Source: Pseudomonas khavaziana
GTDB taxonomy: Bacteria; Pseudomonadota; Gammaproteobacteria; Pseudomonadales; Pseudomonadaceae
Assembly: GCF_019145205.1 (NCBI RefSeq)
Contig: NZ_JAHSTT010000004.1
Coordinates: 434,001 to 498,000 of the forward strand
Direction: 5' to 3'
DNA: 64,000 bases
Positions 36,947-47,491 of this stretch are shown piece after piece. Within the stretch, counting starts at the first letter, position 1, and every line of letters starts with the position of its first letter. Made by a program: the position numbers and the translations under genes. The notes below the pieces were generated by a model. That model was given only the letters and a program-made list of their open reading frames with translations, was not told the DNA's origin and did no database searches.

Positions 36947-38557
36947 TTACATCTTGTTGAACAGGCTCAACTGCGAGATTTTCACAAAGGCCAGCTGCGA
37001 GGCCTGCAACATGGTCTGCTGCAAGCTCAGGTTGATGGCCGCTTCGGCGAAGTCGACGTTGCCCAAGGCATTCATGGTGGTGGTATTGGCCAGGTCCAGG
37101 CTGACGTTTTCCTTGGACTGAATGTCCAGGCCATTGAGGCGCGCACCCAGGGAGCCGCGCGCCTGGTCGATCTGGCTGTAGGCATTGGTCAGGTTGCCAA
37201 TGGACTTGGCCACCACATCCTTGAGTTCCTTCTGCGCCGCCGGATTGCCGTCTGACGGCGTTTCCAGGATTTTGCGCAAATGGCTCAGGGTGTCGAGGAC
37301 GTTTTCGTTCTTGTTGCTGGTGGCGCCGATCGAAAACTGGTCGCCGGCGGCTGGAGCTGGCGCGGTGGTGACATCGAAGGTCACCCCTGCCGCCGTGATC
37401 GAGGTTGCACCGGCCGCCAGGGTACCGCTGGCGATGGATTGGCTGTCTGCCGTATAAGGCTGCGCGTACAGGTCATAAGCGCCGGCCGCACCGAACTTGA
37501 CGATGACACCGGAGTTGGGAAAGGTACTGGCGTAGGCCGCCGGATCGCTCACCGTGCCGCCACTCAGTTGTGCAGTGGAGGGGTTACTCGGGGTGCGCGA
37601 TACGCTGAAGGTGTCCGGCTTGACCGACAGGCTGAACTCCCGATCCTTGACAATGGCGTCCGCTGGCGCGCCGGGCAGTATGTCCTTGCCCAGCGCGTCC
37701 TTGCCCAGGTTCAAGCCAATGTCGAACTTGACCCCGCGCAGCTTGATACTCGATCCGCCTTCCTTGGTGGCATCGAAAGTGCCGTTGCCCGGAATCTCAG
37801 AGGTAATGTCTTTGCCGGCATTGTCGGTTACTACATATTGGGTGCTGCTGGTGAACGTCAGCTTATACGGCTGGCCATCCGAAAAGCTGCTGTCGTAGTT
37901 GGAGTTAGCCGCAATCAGGCCAGCCGATACCGTGACCTTCCCATCATCGACCGCTGGCGGCACAAGGATAGGTGCTGTTTGCGTACGGCCAGTGTTCGCC
38001 GAGCTTTCCAGCATGCTTTTGGCGGTATTGCCCATGGCTACCGACAGGTTCTCCGCAACCTTCAGGCTCAACGGCGTGTCATCGCCCTGGTAGCTGTAGG
38101 TGCCATCATTGTTACGGGCGTAGGGAGGCGTGTCGGTCTTGCTCCCGGAGAACATGTAATTACCACTGGCGTCCTTGGTATTGAGCAAGCCCAGGACCTG
38201 GTCTTCAATGGCGCCGATCTCCGCGGCGGTCGATTTACGATCCGCGTCACTGATGCCGACGTTACCCGCTTTGAGCGCCAACTCGCTGGCCCTCTGAATC
38301 GCGATATTGATATTTTCCAGCACGCTTTCCTGGGTGGTCAGCGAGTTTTTCAGGGTGTCGATGTTGCCATTGAACTGCCCCAGCATGTCTTTCTGCTGCT
38401 GCAGCATCAGCAAACGCGCCGCCGCTACCGGATCATCCGCGGCGGTTTGCACACGAACACCGGTGCTGGCCTGGTCCTGGGCCTTGACCACACTGGAATA
38501 GTTGTTCTGATACTTGGCAGAGCTGGTCTCGAAATACTGCTGTGTAGAAATACGCAT
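36947..38557 (-). CDS. flgL: Hook-filament junction protein FlgL
   Basis: A 536-residue HAP3, longer than many FlgL proteins (about 300-440 residues). The conserved ends are MRISTQQYFETSSAKYQNNY and LQQTMLQASQLAFVKISQLS. The extra length is in a central insertion (about residues 170-430) rich in Gly, Ser and Thr. It follows flgK by 14 nt. The 276 nt between it and the KAS III-like gene hold no recognisable gene. Confidence 0.94.
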   Translation of the reverse strand: MRISTQQYFETSSAKYQNNYSSVVKAQDQASTGVRVQTAADDPVAAARLLMLQQQKDMLGQFNGNIDTLKNSLTTQESVLENINIAIQRASELALKAGNVGISDADRKSTAAEIGAIEDQVLGLLNTKDASGNYMFSGSKTDTPPYARNNDGTYSYQGDDTPLSLKVAENLSVAMGNTAKSMLESSANTGRTQTAPILVPPAVDDGKVTVSAGLIAANSNYDSSFSDGQPYKLTFTSSTQYVVTDNAGKDITSEIPGNGTFDATKEGGSSIKLRGVKFDIGLNLGKDALGKDILPGAPADAIVKDREFSLSVKPDTFSVSRTPSNPSTAQLSGGTVSDPAAYASTFPNSGVIVKFGAAGAYDLYAQPYTADSQSIASGTLAAGATSITAAGVTFDVTTAPAPAAGDQFSIGATSNKNENVLDTLSHLRKILETPSDGNPAAQKELKDVVAKSIGNLTNAYSQIDQARGSLGARLNGLDIQSKENVSLDLANTTTMNALGNVDFAEAAINLSLQQTMLQASQLAFVKISQLSLFNKM

Positions 38558-38571
38558 CGTCCCAGCCTCCT

Positions 38572-40617
38572 TTAAAGGGCATTCATCAGTGTGGTGAAGG
38601 TTTCCTGCGCAGCCTTGATGATCTGCGACGACGCGGTGTAGTACTGCTGGAACTTGATCATGTCGCCCGCTTCGTCATCCAGGTTGACCCCGGACACCGA
38701 GTTGCGCGCTTCCTTGTTGGCGCTCAGCAAGGCGCCGGTGGCGGCGGTGTCGACTCCGGCCTGGCTGGCCTTGGCCCCTACTTGCGAGACCAGCTTGCTG
38801 TTGGCCCCCACCAGGCTGGTGCCGCCATTGCCATCGCCCATGCCGACGGTGGCCTTGGTTTGCAGGTTCAGCAGTTCCTGGGCGTTGCGGCCGTCGGACT
38901 TGCCGCCACTGTTGAAGGCGAAGGTGGTGCTGTCGCCTTCTGCCGGTGAGCCGTTAATGGTGGTATCGAACTTGAAGCTCTTGCCAGGGATAGCGGCACC
39001 GCTGGCGTCGCGCATCGGCACGTCCACGGTGATCTTGTTGCCCTGCCCCGGAATAATCGAGCCGGTGCTGATCGGGTTGCCCTTGGCATCGCTGATCGTG
39101 TAGGACTGCGTACCATCGGCGGCCGGTTTGGCAAAGACCATTTTCACCGGCATCGAGTTTTCAATACCGGCGCGCAACTGTGCGGTGTCGGCGCCGCCAT
39201 TGATATCCAGCGGTACTGTCAGGGACGGCTGGGTGAACGTGCCCGTGCCACTATTGGTATTACTGCTGGTACCCGCCAACGGGCCGGCGAACGCCAGCTT
39301 GTTCGCATCGGTGAGTGCCACGCCAATACCGCTGGCCCCGGTGGCGGTCGGGCTGACCTTGAAACTGTCGCCATAGGCCATCGTGCCCTTGCCATCCAGT
39401 GCCAGGGTAAAGCCGTCCATGGTCGGCGGCGGCGTAGAGGACATATCAAAAGTGCCCATGGCCTTGCCGTCCGAGCGCAGCACTGTGACCTTGTTGGGGT
39501 CGGTCTTGTCGTTGAAGCTCACGGTGTAGTCGAACGCGGACAACTTGCTGCTGTCCTTGATCGTCACATTCAGGTTGCTTGCCCCGGCACTGTTGCCCGA
39601 TGCCCCCTGGCTGCGCGACGCAATGGCGACGGCACTGTTGATGTCTTTGAACAACGAAACGCCGAAGTCACCATTGAGGTCCAGGCCTTGGCCCAGTTGA
39701 TTGTTGATGGTGTCTGCGGTGGCTATGGCGATACGGCCCAGGTCGTTGATAGCCGGCATCAAGGCATCACTGCGATAACGCAACAGGCCGCCGATGCTGC
39801 CGCCACTGATCACGCCACCCAGGTCCATGGGGGTGCCGTTGTTGTCCAACTGAATGGTGTACTGGCTGTTATCGGTTTTGCTCGGCACTGCAGAAATCGT
39901 ATTGGAGATCCCGCCTTCTACCAGGGACTGGCCGGTGCCGGTGGTCACGCTGAACTGGCCGTTCTTCTCGGTGGCTGTTACGCCGATCAGCTCATTGAGC
40001 GAGCGTACCGCCTCGTTACGCGAATCCAGCAGGTTGGCCGGCGCATTGCCCGACGCGCCTTGCACCTGGGTGATCTGCTTGTTGAGCGAGGCAATCGAGG
40101 CGGTCAATTGATTGACCTGCTCACTCATGCTGCTCAGTTGGTTGTTGATGGTCTCTTTCTGCTGGGTCAACTGCGTCGAGATCGCGTTGAAACGACTGCT
40201 CAGGGTCTGGGCGTTGGTCACCAGCAGTTGCCGCGCAGACAGATCATTGGGGTTGGACGCCGCGGTCTGCAGGGTGGCGAAGAACGAACTGAGCACCGAG
40301 GACAAACCGGTGGTCTTGTCCGACAACACTTTGTCGACGGCACCGACCTGATCCAGATATGCCTTGGCATCGTTGTTCAGGGCCGTGCTGTTCTGGTAGG
40401 CGGTGTCGAGGTATTCGTTGTACACCCGGCGCACGTCAGCCAGGGTGGTACCGGTGCCGATGAACACACCGCCGAACGGGTTCGACGCGTTGGTATTCTG
40501 CGTGGTCTGCTGACGCGAGTACCCTGGGGTATTAACGTTGGCGATGTTATTACTCAAGACCGACAGCGATCCTTGAGCGGCGTTGAGCCCTGACATCCCG
40601 ATACTGAGCAAACTCAT
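38572..40617 (-). CDS. flgK: Hook-filament junction protein FlgK
   Basis: A 681-residue HAP1. The N-terminal rod-type motif is LNAAQGSLSVLSNNIANVNT and the C-terminal coiled coil is VNLDDEAGDMIKFQQYYTAS. Two or more beta-rich domains lie between. It lies 10 nt after flgJ and 14 nt before flgL. Confidence 0.96.
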   Translation of the reverse strand: MSLLSIGMSGLNAAQGSLSVLSNNIANVNTPGYSRQQTTQNTNASNPFGGVFIGTGTTLADVRRVYNEYLDTAYQNSTALNNDAKAYLDQVGAVDKVLSDKTTGLSSVLSSFFATLQTAASNPNDLSARQLLVTNAQTLSSRFNAISTQLTQQKETINNQLSSMSEQVNQLTASIASLNKQITQVQGASGNAPANLLDSRNEAVRSLNELIGVTATEKNGQFSVTTGTGQSLVEGGISNTISAVPSKTDNSQYTIQLDNNGTPMDLGGVISGGSIGGLLRYRSDALMPAINDLGRIAIATADTINNQLGQGLDLNGDFGVSLFKDINSAVAIASRSQGASGNSAGASNLNVTIKDSSKLSAFDYTVSFNDKTDPNKVTVLRSDGKAMGTFDMSSTPPPTMDGFTLALDGKGTMAYGDSFKVSPTATGASGIGVALTDANKLAFAGPLAGTSSNTNSGTGTFTQPSLTVPLDINGGADTAQLRAGIENSMPVKMVFAKPAADGTQSYTISDAKGNPISTGSIIPGQGNKITVDVPMRDASGAAIPGKSFKFDTTINGSPAEGDSTTFAFNSGGKSDGRNAQELLNLQTKATVGMGDGNGGTSLVGANSKLVSQVGAKASQAGVDTAATGALLSANKEARNSVSGVNLDDEAGDMIKFQQYYTASSQIIKAAQETFTTLMNAL

Positions 40618-40627
40618 GGTTCAGACC

Positions 40628-41887
40628 TTATAAATGTGTGGTTGCGCCAGCGGCAGCGTAGTTCTGGTAACTGTTCATATTTTTTGCGATCTGCGAAATC
40701 TTGCTGGCGTAAGCCGGATCGGTTGCATAACCGGCTTTTTGCAACTCGCGTACAAACTGTTCCGGGTTATCGGCTGATTTCACAACTTCTTTATAGCGAT
40801 CATGGCTTTGCAGCAGAGTCACGAGGTCGTGGAAGCTGTCCTGGTAGGAGCTGTAGGAACGGAACTGCGCCGTTTCCTTGACCATCGCGCCATCGCGGAA
40901 CTCGCTGGTGATCGCACGGGCCTGGCCGCCCTGCCAACTCTGGCCGGCCTTGATGCCGAACAGGTTGTGGCTGCTGCTGCCGTCCTCGGCGCGCATCACC
41001 GATTTGCCCCAGCCGGTTTCCAGTGCGGCCTGGGCCACCAGGTACTTGGGATCGATACCGATACGCGCGGCGGCCGCCTTGGCCATCGGCAGCATGGTGG
41101 CGACGAATTCGTCCTGGGAGCTGAAGGCTTTTTTCGCCGGCGCCAGCGGTGGCTGGGCAATGGCGCGGCCATAGACCTGCATTTGTCCGCTTGGCACGGC
41201 AAAGCTGCGGGCGGCGCTGCTGACCACATTGTCGTCGGCGGCACTGTTGCGCAGGGGCGCGCTTTTGGCTTCGGCAGTGACCGGGGCGCTCGGCACGATG
41301 CCCGCCAGCAGGCGGTCGGCCAGTTTGCTTGGCAAGGCGATACGGCGCTGGTTCATCAGCTCCATGTCGTTGGTGTGCGCACTGGTGCCCTCAGGAACCG
41401 CCACGCGATACGCCCACAAAGGCCGCTGACCATTGGAGCGGCCCAGCGGCCCGTCGGCCTGGGTACCGGCGCCAATCTCGGTCGGCACATCGACTTTCTT
41501 CACCGGCACATCCGCTGCCGGGCCTTGCAAGGTGGCGGCCTGGGCCTGCACCGGCTTGTTCTTCTGCATCTGGCGCATCAGCACGTCGGCCAGGCCGATA
41601 CCGCCGCCTTCGCGGGACATCGAGACCGCCAACTGCTGGTCGTACATTTCCTGATACTGCTTGGCCGCCGGGGTGTTCAGCGGGTTGTCCTTGCCCAGGG
41701 CGTCGGTGGCCGAGCGCATGGACTTGAGCATCTCATTGAGGAACAGCGACTCGAACTCCTGCGCCACCTTGCGCATATTGCCTTCGCTGTTCTTGTCGGC
41801 GCCGACTTTGAGCTGGTTAAGCCGGTTCAAGTCGGAGTAAGACCCCGAGTCCGCCGTGCTGCTGATGCCGCTTTTGCGCATATCCAT
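40628..41887 (-). CDS. flgJ: Flagellar rod cap/peptidoglycan hydrolase FlgJ
   Basis: A 419-residue dual protein. The N-terminal rod-capping domain has KVAQEFESLFLNEMLKSMR and a Pro/Ala-rich linker follows. The C-terminal GlcNAcase domain has the catalytic Glu (about residue 290) in LVAQAALETGWGKS. The start at 41887 (MDMRKSG) has better Shine-Dalgarno spacing than the ATG two codons earlier. It lies 10 nt after the flgI stop. Confidence 0.94.
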   Translation of the reverse strand: MDMRKSGISSTADSGSYSDLNRLNQLKVGADKNSEGNMRKVAQEFESLFLNEMLKSMRSATDALGKDNPLNTPAAKQYQEMYDQQLAVSMSREGGGIGLADVLMRQMQKNKPVQAQAATLQGPAADVPVKKVDVPTEIGAGTQADGPLGRSNGQRPLWAYRVAVPEGTSAHTNDMELMNQRRIALPSKLADRLLAGIVPSAPVTAEAKSAPLRNSAADDNVVSSAARSFAVPSGQMQVYGRAIAQPPLAPAKKAFSSQDEFVATMLPMAKAAAARIGIDPKYLVAQAALETGWGKSVMRAEDGSSSHNLFGIKAGQSWQGGQARAITSEFRDGAMVKETAQFRSYSSYQDSFHDLVTLLQSHDRYKEVVKSADNPEQFVRELQKAGYATDPAYASKISQIAKNMNSYQNYAAAGATTHL

Positions 41888-41897
41888 GGCCATGGCC

Positions 41898-43013
41898 TCA
41901 GATCACAATGAGGTCGGCTTGCAAGGCGCCGGCCTGTTTCAAAGCTTCAAGGATCGCCATCAAGTCACCGGGCGCTGCGCCCACCTGGTTCACCGCGCGG
42001 ACAATCTCGTCCAGGGTGGTGCCGGGGCCGAACTTGAACATCGGCTTGGCTTCTTGCTGGGCGTTGACCCGCGAACGCGGGACCACGGCGGTCTGGCCGT
42101 TGGACAGCGGCCCCGGCTGGCTGACGATCGGGTCTTCGGTGATGGTCACCGTCAGGCTGCCGTGGGTCACCGCTGCCGGCGAAACCTTGACGTTCTGACC
42201 GATCACGATAGTGCCGGTACGCGAATTGATAATGACTTTTGCCACGGCCTGGCCGGGGTCGACCTCAAGGTTTTCCAGGATCGACAGGTAGTCCACGCGC
42301 TGGCTTGGGTCCAGCGGCGCGGTGACGCGGATCGAGCCGCCGTCGATGGCCTGGGCTACACCAGGGCCAAGCATATCGTTGATCTTGTCGACCACGCGCT
42401 TGGCGGTGGTGAAGTCGGAACGGTTGAGGTTCAGGGTCAGGCTGTTGCCCTGATTGAAACCGCTCGGCACGGTGCGTTCAACCGTGGCGCCACCAGGGAT
42501 ACGCCCCGCCGACGGTACGTTGACGGTGATCTTCGAGCCGTCGCGGCCTTCAGCGTCAAACCCGCCCACCACCAGGTTGCCCTGGGCGATGGCGTAGACG
42601 TTGCCGTCGATACCTTTGAGCGGCGTCATCAGCAAGGTGCCGCCGCGCAGGCTCTTGGAGTTACCCATGGACGAAACGGTGATGTCCACCACCTGGCCCG
42701 GCTTGGCGAACGGCGGCAAATCGGCGCTGATCGACACGGCGGCGACGTTCTTCAACTGGACGTTGCCCGAGCCTGGCGGCACCTTGATGCCGAACTGCGA
42801 GAGCATGTTGTTGAAGGTCTGCAGGGTGAACGGCGTCTGGGTGGTCTGGTCACCCGTGCCGTTAAGCCCCACCACCAGGCCATAGCCGATCAACTGGTTG
42901 GAGCGCACGCCGGAAATACTGGCGATGTCCTTCAGGCGTTCGGCCTGGGCCACAGCGCTTAAGGCCAGCAAGAGTGCCGTCGCCATCAGCTGTTTGAAGT
43001 TCAAAGTGGCCAC
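41898..43013 (-). CDS. flgI: Flagellar P-ring protein FlgI
   Basis: A 371-residue periplasmic ring protein. A cleavable signal is visible ([20 protein letters not shown]). Conserved blocks include [20 protein letters not shown] and [20 protein letters not shown]. The start codon is GTG and lies directly after the flgH stop (TAG-GTG), so translation is probably coupled. Confidence 0.95.
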   Translation of the reverse strand: MATLNFKQLMATALLLALSAVAQAERLKDIASISGVRSNQLIGYGLVVGLNGTGDQTTQTPFTLQTFNNMLSQFGIKVPPGSGNVQLKNVAAVSISADLPPFAKPGQVVDITVSSMGNSKSLRGGTLLMTPLKGIDGNVYAIAQGNLVVGGFDAEGRDGSKITVNVPSAGRIPGGATVERTVPSGFNQGNSLTLNLNRSDFTTAKRVVDKINDMLGPGVAQAIDGGSIRVTAPLDPSQRVDYLSILENLEVDPGQAVAKVIINSRTGTIVIGQNVKVSPAAVTHGSLTVTITEDPIVSQPGPLSNGQTAVVPRSRVNAQQEAKPMFKFGPGTTLDEIVRAVNQVGAAPGDLMAILEALKQAGALQADLIVI

Positions 43014-43709
43014 CTAGAAAGGGAACAGCGGGCTAAGGAAGAACCGGTCGAACCAGCCCGGCTGACTGGCATCAGCAAACGAACCCGTACCCGAGTAGGT
43101 GATGCGTGCATCGGCAATCCGCGTCGAAGGCACGGTGTTGTCGGTGGAAATATCATCGGCGCGGACCATCCCGGCAATGCGCACCAGCTCATCGCCGGTG
43201 TTGAGGGTCATCCACTTTTCACCGCGTATGGCGATGATGCCGTTGGGCAATACGTCGGCCACGGTCACGGTGATCGAACCGGTCAGGCTGTTGCCCTGCC
43301 CTGCCGCACTCTTGCCATTGGTGGCGCGGTCGCCGCTGTAGCCGGCGTCCAGGCTCAGGTCACCGCCGCCCAAGGGGTTGTTGGTGTTGAGGCCGCCGCC
43401 GAACAACGAGGTCAGGCCGATGCTGGTCTTGCTGTTCTTGCCGATCTGCGAGTTGGCGTTCTTGCTGGCCTGGGTCTTCTCGTTGAGGGTGATGGTGATG
43501 ATGTCACCGACCCGGAACGCCTTGCGGTCGCTGTACAGGTTCTGTTCGAAACCGGCCTGGTAGATCGAGCCATTATTGGCCGCCGCCGGCAATGGCGTGC
43601 GCGGCAACACCGGCGCGTAGTACGGGTCATTGGGCTTTGGCGTCGGGGCAACACACCCCGCGAGCACGGCGATCCCACTCAATGCCAAAACGGAAACATA
43701 GCGATTCAT
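43014..43709 (-). CDS. flgH: Flagellar L-ring lipoprotein FlgH
   Basis: A 231-residue outer-membrane lipoprotein. The lipobox LAGC at residues 16-19 follows [20 protein letters not shown]. Family blocks include [19 protein letters not shown] and [20 protein letters not shown]. The ending FLSPLFPF is characteristic. Confidence 0.95.
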   Translation of the reverse strand: MNRYVSVLALSGIAVLAGCVAPTPKPNDPYYAPVLPRTPLPAAANNGSIYQAGFEQNLYSDRKAFRVGDIITITLNEKTQASKNANSQIGKNSKTSIGLTSLFGGGLNTNNPLGGGDLSLDAGYSGDRATNGKSAAGQGNSLTGSITVTVADVLPNGIIAIRGEKWMTLNTGDELVRIAGMVRADDISTDNTVPSTRIADARITYSGTGSFADASQPGWFDRFFLSPLFPF

Positions 43710-43761
43710 GACCCTTACCTCATGGTGTTGCAGGCGCTTCTTGAAAGCGCCCCAGACTGGA

Positions 43762-44547
43762 TTACAGATTCTGCGTAACGAACGAAAGCATCTGGTCGGC
43801 GGTGGAAATCACCTTGGAGTTCATCTCGTAGGCGCGCTGGGTGGTGATCATGTTGACCATCTCCTCAACGGTGCTGACGTTGGAGGTTTCCAGGGTGCTT
43901 TGCAGGGTGGTACCGAAACCGTTCAGGCCAGGGGTGCCGATTTGCGGGGCGCCGCTGGAGGCGGTTTCCAGGAACAGGTTGTTGCCCATCGCCTGCAGGC
44001 CGGCCGGGTTGATGAAGTCAGCGGTTTGCAGGTTGCCGATCACTTGGGACGCCGGGTTGCCAGCGACGGTGATGGACACGGTGCCGTCGTTGCCGACGGT
44101 GAAGGTCTTGGCGTCGGGTGGAACCACGACAGCAGGCTCCAGGGCGAAACCGTTGGCGGTGACGATCTGGCCATTGGAGTCCAGGTGGAAGGTGCCGTCA
44201 CGGGTGTAAGAGGTGGTGCCATCCGGTTGCAGCACCTGGAAGAAACCACGGCCGTTGATGGCCATGTCCAGCGGTTGTCCGGTTTGCTGCAGGTTACCGG
44301 CGCTGAAGTTTTTCTGGGTGCCGACGATCTGCACACCGGTACCCAGTTGCAGGCCCGATGGCAATTCGCTGTCCTGGGTCGACTGGGCACCTGGCTGCTT
44401 CTTGATCTGATAGAGCAGGTCCTGGAACTCGGCGCGATCACGTTTGAAGCCCGTGGTCGAGACGTTCGCCAGGTTGTTGGAAATGGTGGTCAGGTTGGTG
44501 TCCTGGGCGGACAGGCCTGTCTTGGCAACCCATAGAGCCGGAAGCAT
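43762..44547 (-). CDS. flgG: Flagellar distal rod protein FlgG
   Basis: A 261-residue rod protein with the N-terminal motif [20 protein letters not shown] and the C-terminal [20 protein letters not shown]. It has high similarity to the neighbouring FlgF by eye. It lies 52 nt upstream of flgH and 57 nt downstream of flgF. Confidence 0.96.
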   Translation of the reverse strand: MLPALWVAKTGLSAQDTNLTTISNNLANVSTTGFKRDRAEFQDLLYQIKKQPGAQSTQDSELPSGLQLGTGVQIVGTQKNFSAGNLQQTGQPLDMAINGRGFFQVLQPDGTTSYTRDGTFHLDSNGQIVTANGFALEPAVVVPPDAKTFTVGNDGTVSITVAGNPASQVIGNLQTADFINPAGLQAMGNNLFLETASSGAPQIGTPGLNGFGTTLQSTLETSNVSTVEEMVNMITTQRAYEMNSKVISTADQMLSFVTQNL

Positions 44548-44604
44548 GCTGTTCTCCTTCGTGCGCCTGTTTGTTGGCGCCGTGCGACTAAATTAGTTAG
44601 GGAC

Positions 44605-45345
44605 TTAGCTCATCTGCATGACGCGAGTCATGGCCTGGTCGTCTTCTTTAGCGCTGTTCATCATCTTGATGTGCAGCTCGAACTGCTTGGAAAGCGCCAG
44701 CACCGCGGTCATTTCCTCTACCGCGTTGACGTTGCTCGCCTGCAGGAAGCCCGAGGTCAGGGTGACGTTCGCGTCGGCTTGGGCCGGCTGGCCATCCTTG
44801 GTGTGGATGGTGCCGTCCAGGCCCTTGGTCATGTTCTTGAGGTCGGGCTGGACCAGCTTGATGCGGTCCACTTCCGCCATCACCCGTGGGCCTTCGCCCA
44901 TGGCGCGAATACTGATGGTGCCGTCTGCACCCACTTCGATTTTTTGCTGGGGTGGCACGGCAATCGGGCCGCCGTTGCCCATGATCGGCATACCGTTGCC
45001 GGCACGCAGCACGCCCAGGGCATCCACATTCATGCTGGCGCTGCGCACGTAGGCTTCGCCGCCATCCGGGGTTTGCACGGCCATCCAACCGTCGCCGCTG
45101 ACGGCTACATCCAGGTCACGACCGGTTTCGATCATCGCTCCCGGGGAGAAATCAGTGGCCGGCCGCTCGGTCATGGCAAATGCCCGCGCCGGAAAGCTGT
45201 CACCGAACACCGGCATCGAACGCGCCTGCTCCAGGTCACGCTGGAAGCCGTTGGTGGAAATGTTCGCCAGATTGTTGGCATGGGCCTTCTGCGCCAGTGC
45301 GTTCTGGCTGGCGCCGGTCATTGCCACATAAAGGTATTTGTCCAC
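44605..45345 (-). CDS. flgF: Flagellar proximal rod protein FlgF
   Basis: A 246-residue rod protein starting at GTG (DKYLYVAMTGASQNALAQKA) with GAGG at eight nt. Rod motifs are HANNLANISTNGFQRDLEQA and the C-terminal VNAVEEMTAVLALSKQFELH. It is the first gene of the operon and has a sigma-54 promoter upstream. flgBCDE, which usually precedes flgF, is missing here; the next gene is phhR. Confidence 0.95.
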   Translation of the reverse strand: MDKYLYVAMTGASQNALAQKAHANNLANISTNGFQRDLEQARSMPVFGDSFPARAFAMTERPATDFSPGAMIETGRDLDVAVSGDGWMAVQTPDGGEAYVRSASMNVDALGVLRAGNGMPIMGNGGPIAVPPQQKIEVGADGTISIRAMGEGPRVMAEVDRIKLVQPDLKNMTKGLDGTIHTKDGQPAQADANVTLTSGFLQASNVNAVEEMTAVLALSKQFELHIKMMNSAKEDDQAMTRVMQMS

Positions 45346-45400
45346 GCTCTATCCTCTTTCTGACGGACGCTTGCCGCCCACCGCTGTACTGATGAGGCTT

Positions 45401-45418
45401 AAGCAATTTGCGAACCAA
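45401..45418 (-). promoter_or_regulatory. Sigma-54 promoter of flgF operon
   Basis: Minus strand TTGGTTCGCAAATTGCTT: TTGG and TTGCTT blocks with the correct ten-base GG-GC spacing, 56 nt before flgF. Confidence 0.78.
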
Positions 45419-45559
45419 CTTTTAAAAAGAGGCTGAAGTCCAGGCGCGGCGGGGGTTTGCGGCGGAGCAGGATGATTTGAGGCTTGAGAGCGAGTCGAAA
45501 AAACGGCGGACTACTGCCGCCTGCGGCAATCACCGACCTGGAAAACGACGAAGATCAAA

Positions 45560-45647
45560 TGTGGGAGGGGCTTGCTCCCGATGGCGGTGTATCAGCCAGC
45601 TCACCTGTAGCTGACACACCGCCATCGGGAGCAAGCCCCCTCCCACA
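45560..45647. repeat. REPIN, GGGGGCTTGCTCCC type
   Basis: Inverted REP pair with matching CGATGGCGGTGT/ACACCGCCATCG inner arms, between flgF and phhR. Apart from this and the flgF promoter, 45346-45672 holds nothing recognisable. Confidence 0.92.
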
Positions 45648-45672
45648 TTTTTGACCGCGTAGTGTCAGCGAA

Positions 45673-47235
45673 TTATTTGTCGGCCTTGAGAATTTCGTAG
45701 TCGCGCAGCTTATTGGCGATGGTGGTGTGCGACACGCCCAAGCGTTTGCCAAGCTGCCGACTGCTGGAATGTTCGGCATAAAGGCTTTCCAGCACGGCCT
45801 TCTCGAACCGTCCAACAATCTCCTCCAACCCGCCCTCCAGGGAAAAATCCCCAAGGGGCTGGCGCACCCCGTAGTCCGGTAAGCGAATATGCTCGGCCTT
45901 GACCACCCCACCGTCGCACAGCGACACGGCCTGGAACAGTACGTTTTCCAGCTGTCTTACGTTGCCCGGCCAGTGGTAGTGACTCAAGCGATCCATCGCC
46001 GCGGGCGCAAGCTTGGGCAAAGGGCAGCCAATCTGTCGGCTGGCCTGGTCGAGGAAGTGCTCAACCAGTGGCACCAGGCCGTCGAGGCATTCGCGCAACG
46101 GCGGGATATGCAACGACAGCACATTGAGCCGATGATAAAGATCCTGGCGAAACTCACCTCGGGCGCAGAGTTCCGACAAGTCCACCTGAGTGGCGCAGAT
46201 CACCCGCACATCCAGGTAGACCTCTTCGTCACTTCCGACCCGACGAAAGCAGCCGTCCTGCAGAAATCGCAGCAGTTTGACCTGCAAACGCGCGCTCATT
46301 TCCCCCACTCCATCGAGGAACAAGGTGCCGCCCGCAGTCAGCTCCAGCAGGCCGAGTTTGCCTTCGGCCCGCGCGCCTTCAAAAGCCCCGGGGCCGTAGC
46401 CGAACAGTTCGGTCTCGGCCATCGACTCGGGCAACCCTGCGCAGTTGAGCGCCATCAGCGGTGATTGCCCACGGGGACTGGCCAAGTGGCAGGCACGGGC
46501 CAGCAACTCTTTACCGGTGCCGGTTTCACCTTCTATTAATAGAGGCGCGTCCAGCGGCGCCATGCGCCGCGCTTCGCGGACCACCGCGGCCATGATCTTG
46601 GAGCTTTGGAAGATACTGTCGAAACCACGCAGCTCCTGCTTGCGCACGTTATAGATACGCTCACCGACGCGGTCGGCGCGATGCAAGGTGAGCACAGCGC
46701 CAGCCATGGCTTCGCTGTCATCGTGTTCGGAGGATTGCAGCGGCGCGATATCCGCCAGGAACACGTCCCCCTTGACCTTGACCCGCAGGCCATTGATGCG
46801 CGACTTGCTGGCGCGCACCAACTCCGGCAAGTCGAAGTCCTCGGCGTAGCGCGACAGCGGAATGCCTGGCACTTCGTCCACCCGCACCCCGAGCAACTGC
46901 GCCGCCGCGCGGTTGGCGGCCACGATGGAGCCGCCCATATCGATGGACAGCACCGGAAACTCCAGGGCGCCGAGCAGCGCATTGAGTTCCATATGCCGCC
47001 GCTCGCTGGGCATCAGCCCCACTCGCTTGACGCCGAACACGCCGCCAATCGCTTCGAACTGCGGGCGTAGTGCCTGGAACTGCATGTTCACCAGGTTCGG
47101 GCAAAACAGGTAGATGGCATTGCCATGCTCCCCCCCGACCTCGCCCTTGGCGACGTTGACGCCGTACTCCACCAGCAGGTTGAGGATGTCCCGCAGGATG
47201 CCGATGCGGTTCTGGCAATGCACTTTGATACGCAT
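45673..47235 (-). CDS. phhR: Aromatic amino acid regulator PhhR (TyrR family)
   Basis: A 520-residue regulator starting MRIKVHCQNRIGILRDILNL (ACT domain), followed by a PAS domain (about 80-180). The AAA+ domain has Walker A GETGTGKE. The sigma-54 contact loop is changed to GAFEGA, matching TyrR/PhhR proteins that work with sigma-70. The C-terminal helix-turn-helix is SSRQLGKRLGVSHTTIANKL. It is divergent from the phhABC operon, which it activates in response to phenylalanine or tyrosine. The longer in-frame extension covers the intergenic promoter and was rejected. Confidence 0.95.
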   Translation of the reverse strand: MRIKVHCQNRIGILRDILNLLVEYGVNVAKGEVGGEHGNAIYLFCPNLVNMQFQALRPQFEAIGGVFGVKRVGLMPSERRHMELNALLGALEFPVLSIDMGGSIVAANRAAAQLLGVRVDEVPGIPLSRYAEDFDLPELVRASKSRINGLRVKVKGDVFLADIAPLQSSEHDDSEAMAGAVLTLHRADRVGERIYNVRKQELRGFDSIFQSSKIMAAVVREARRMAPLDAPLLIEGETGTGKELLARACHLASPRGQSPLMALNCAGLPESMAETELFGYGPGAFEGARAEGKLGLLELTAGGTLFLDGVGEMSARLQVKLLRFLQDGCFRRVGSDEEVYLDVRVICATQVDLSELCARGEFRQDLYHRLNVLSLHIPPLRECLDGLVPLVEHFLDQASRQIGCPLPKLAPAAMDRLSHYHWPGNVRQLENVLFQAVSLCDGGVVKAEHIRLPDYGVRQPLGDFSLEGGLEEIVGRFEKAVLESLYAEHSSSRQLGKRLGVSHTTIANKLRDYEILKADK

Positions 47236-47491
47236 GAAAAGGCTCGAAAGGTAGGTAGGCGCCGCGTCTTTTTGCCGCCGGGCGCAGATAGTCGTCAAGA
47301 TTATGTGACAGAGCGTAGGAGTTTCCCAGCCCATAGCGCGGATAAGTCATCCATCCGTAACGAATACTTTACGAAAAACTGTAATTTTTCCTACATACCC
47401 AGGGGCAATGTAGATGGAATCCTGCGCTCACCGGGTTATCAATAGTGCATCGCAGGACATAACAAGAACGAATGCCTAGCAGGAGAGCCGT

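Noticed and set aside
47355..47400. TyrR/PhhR box upstream of phhA
   Set aside because: AT-rich partial matches (TTTAC, TGTAA) exist, but none fits TGTAAA-N6-TTTACA well enough to call.
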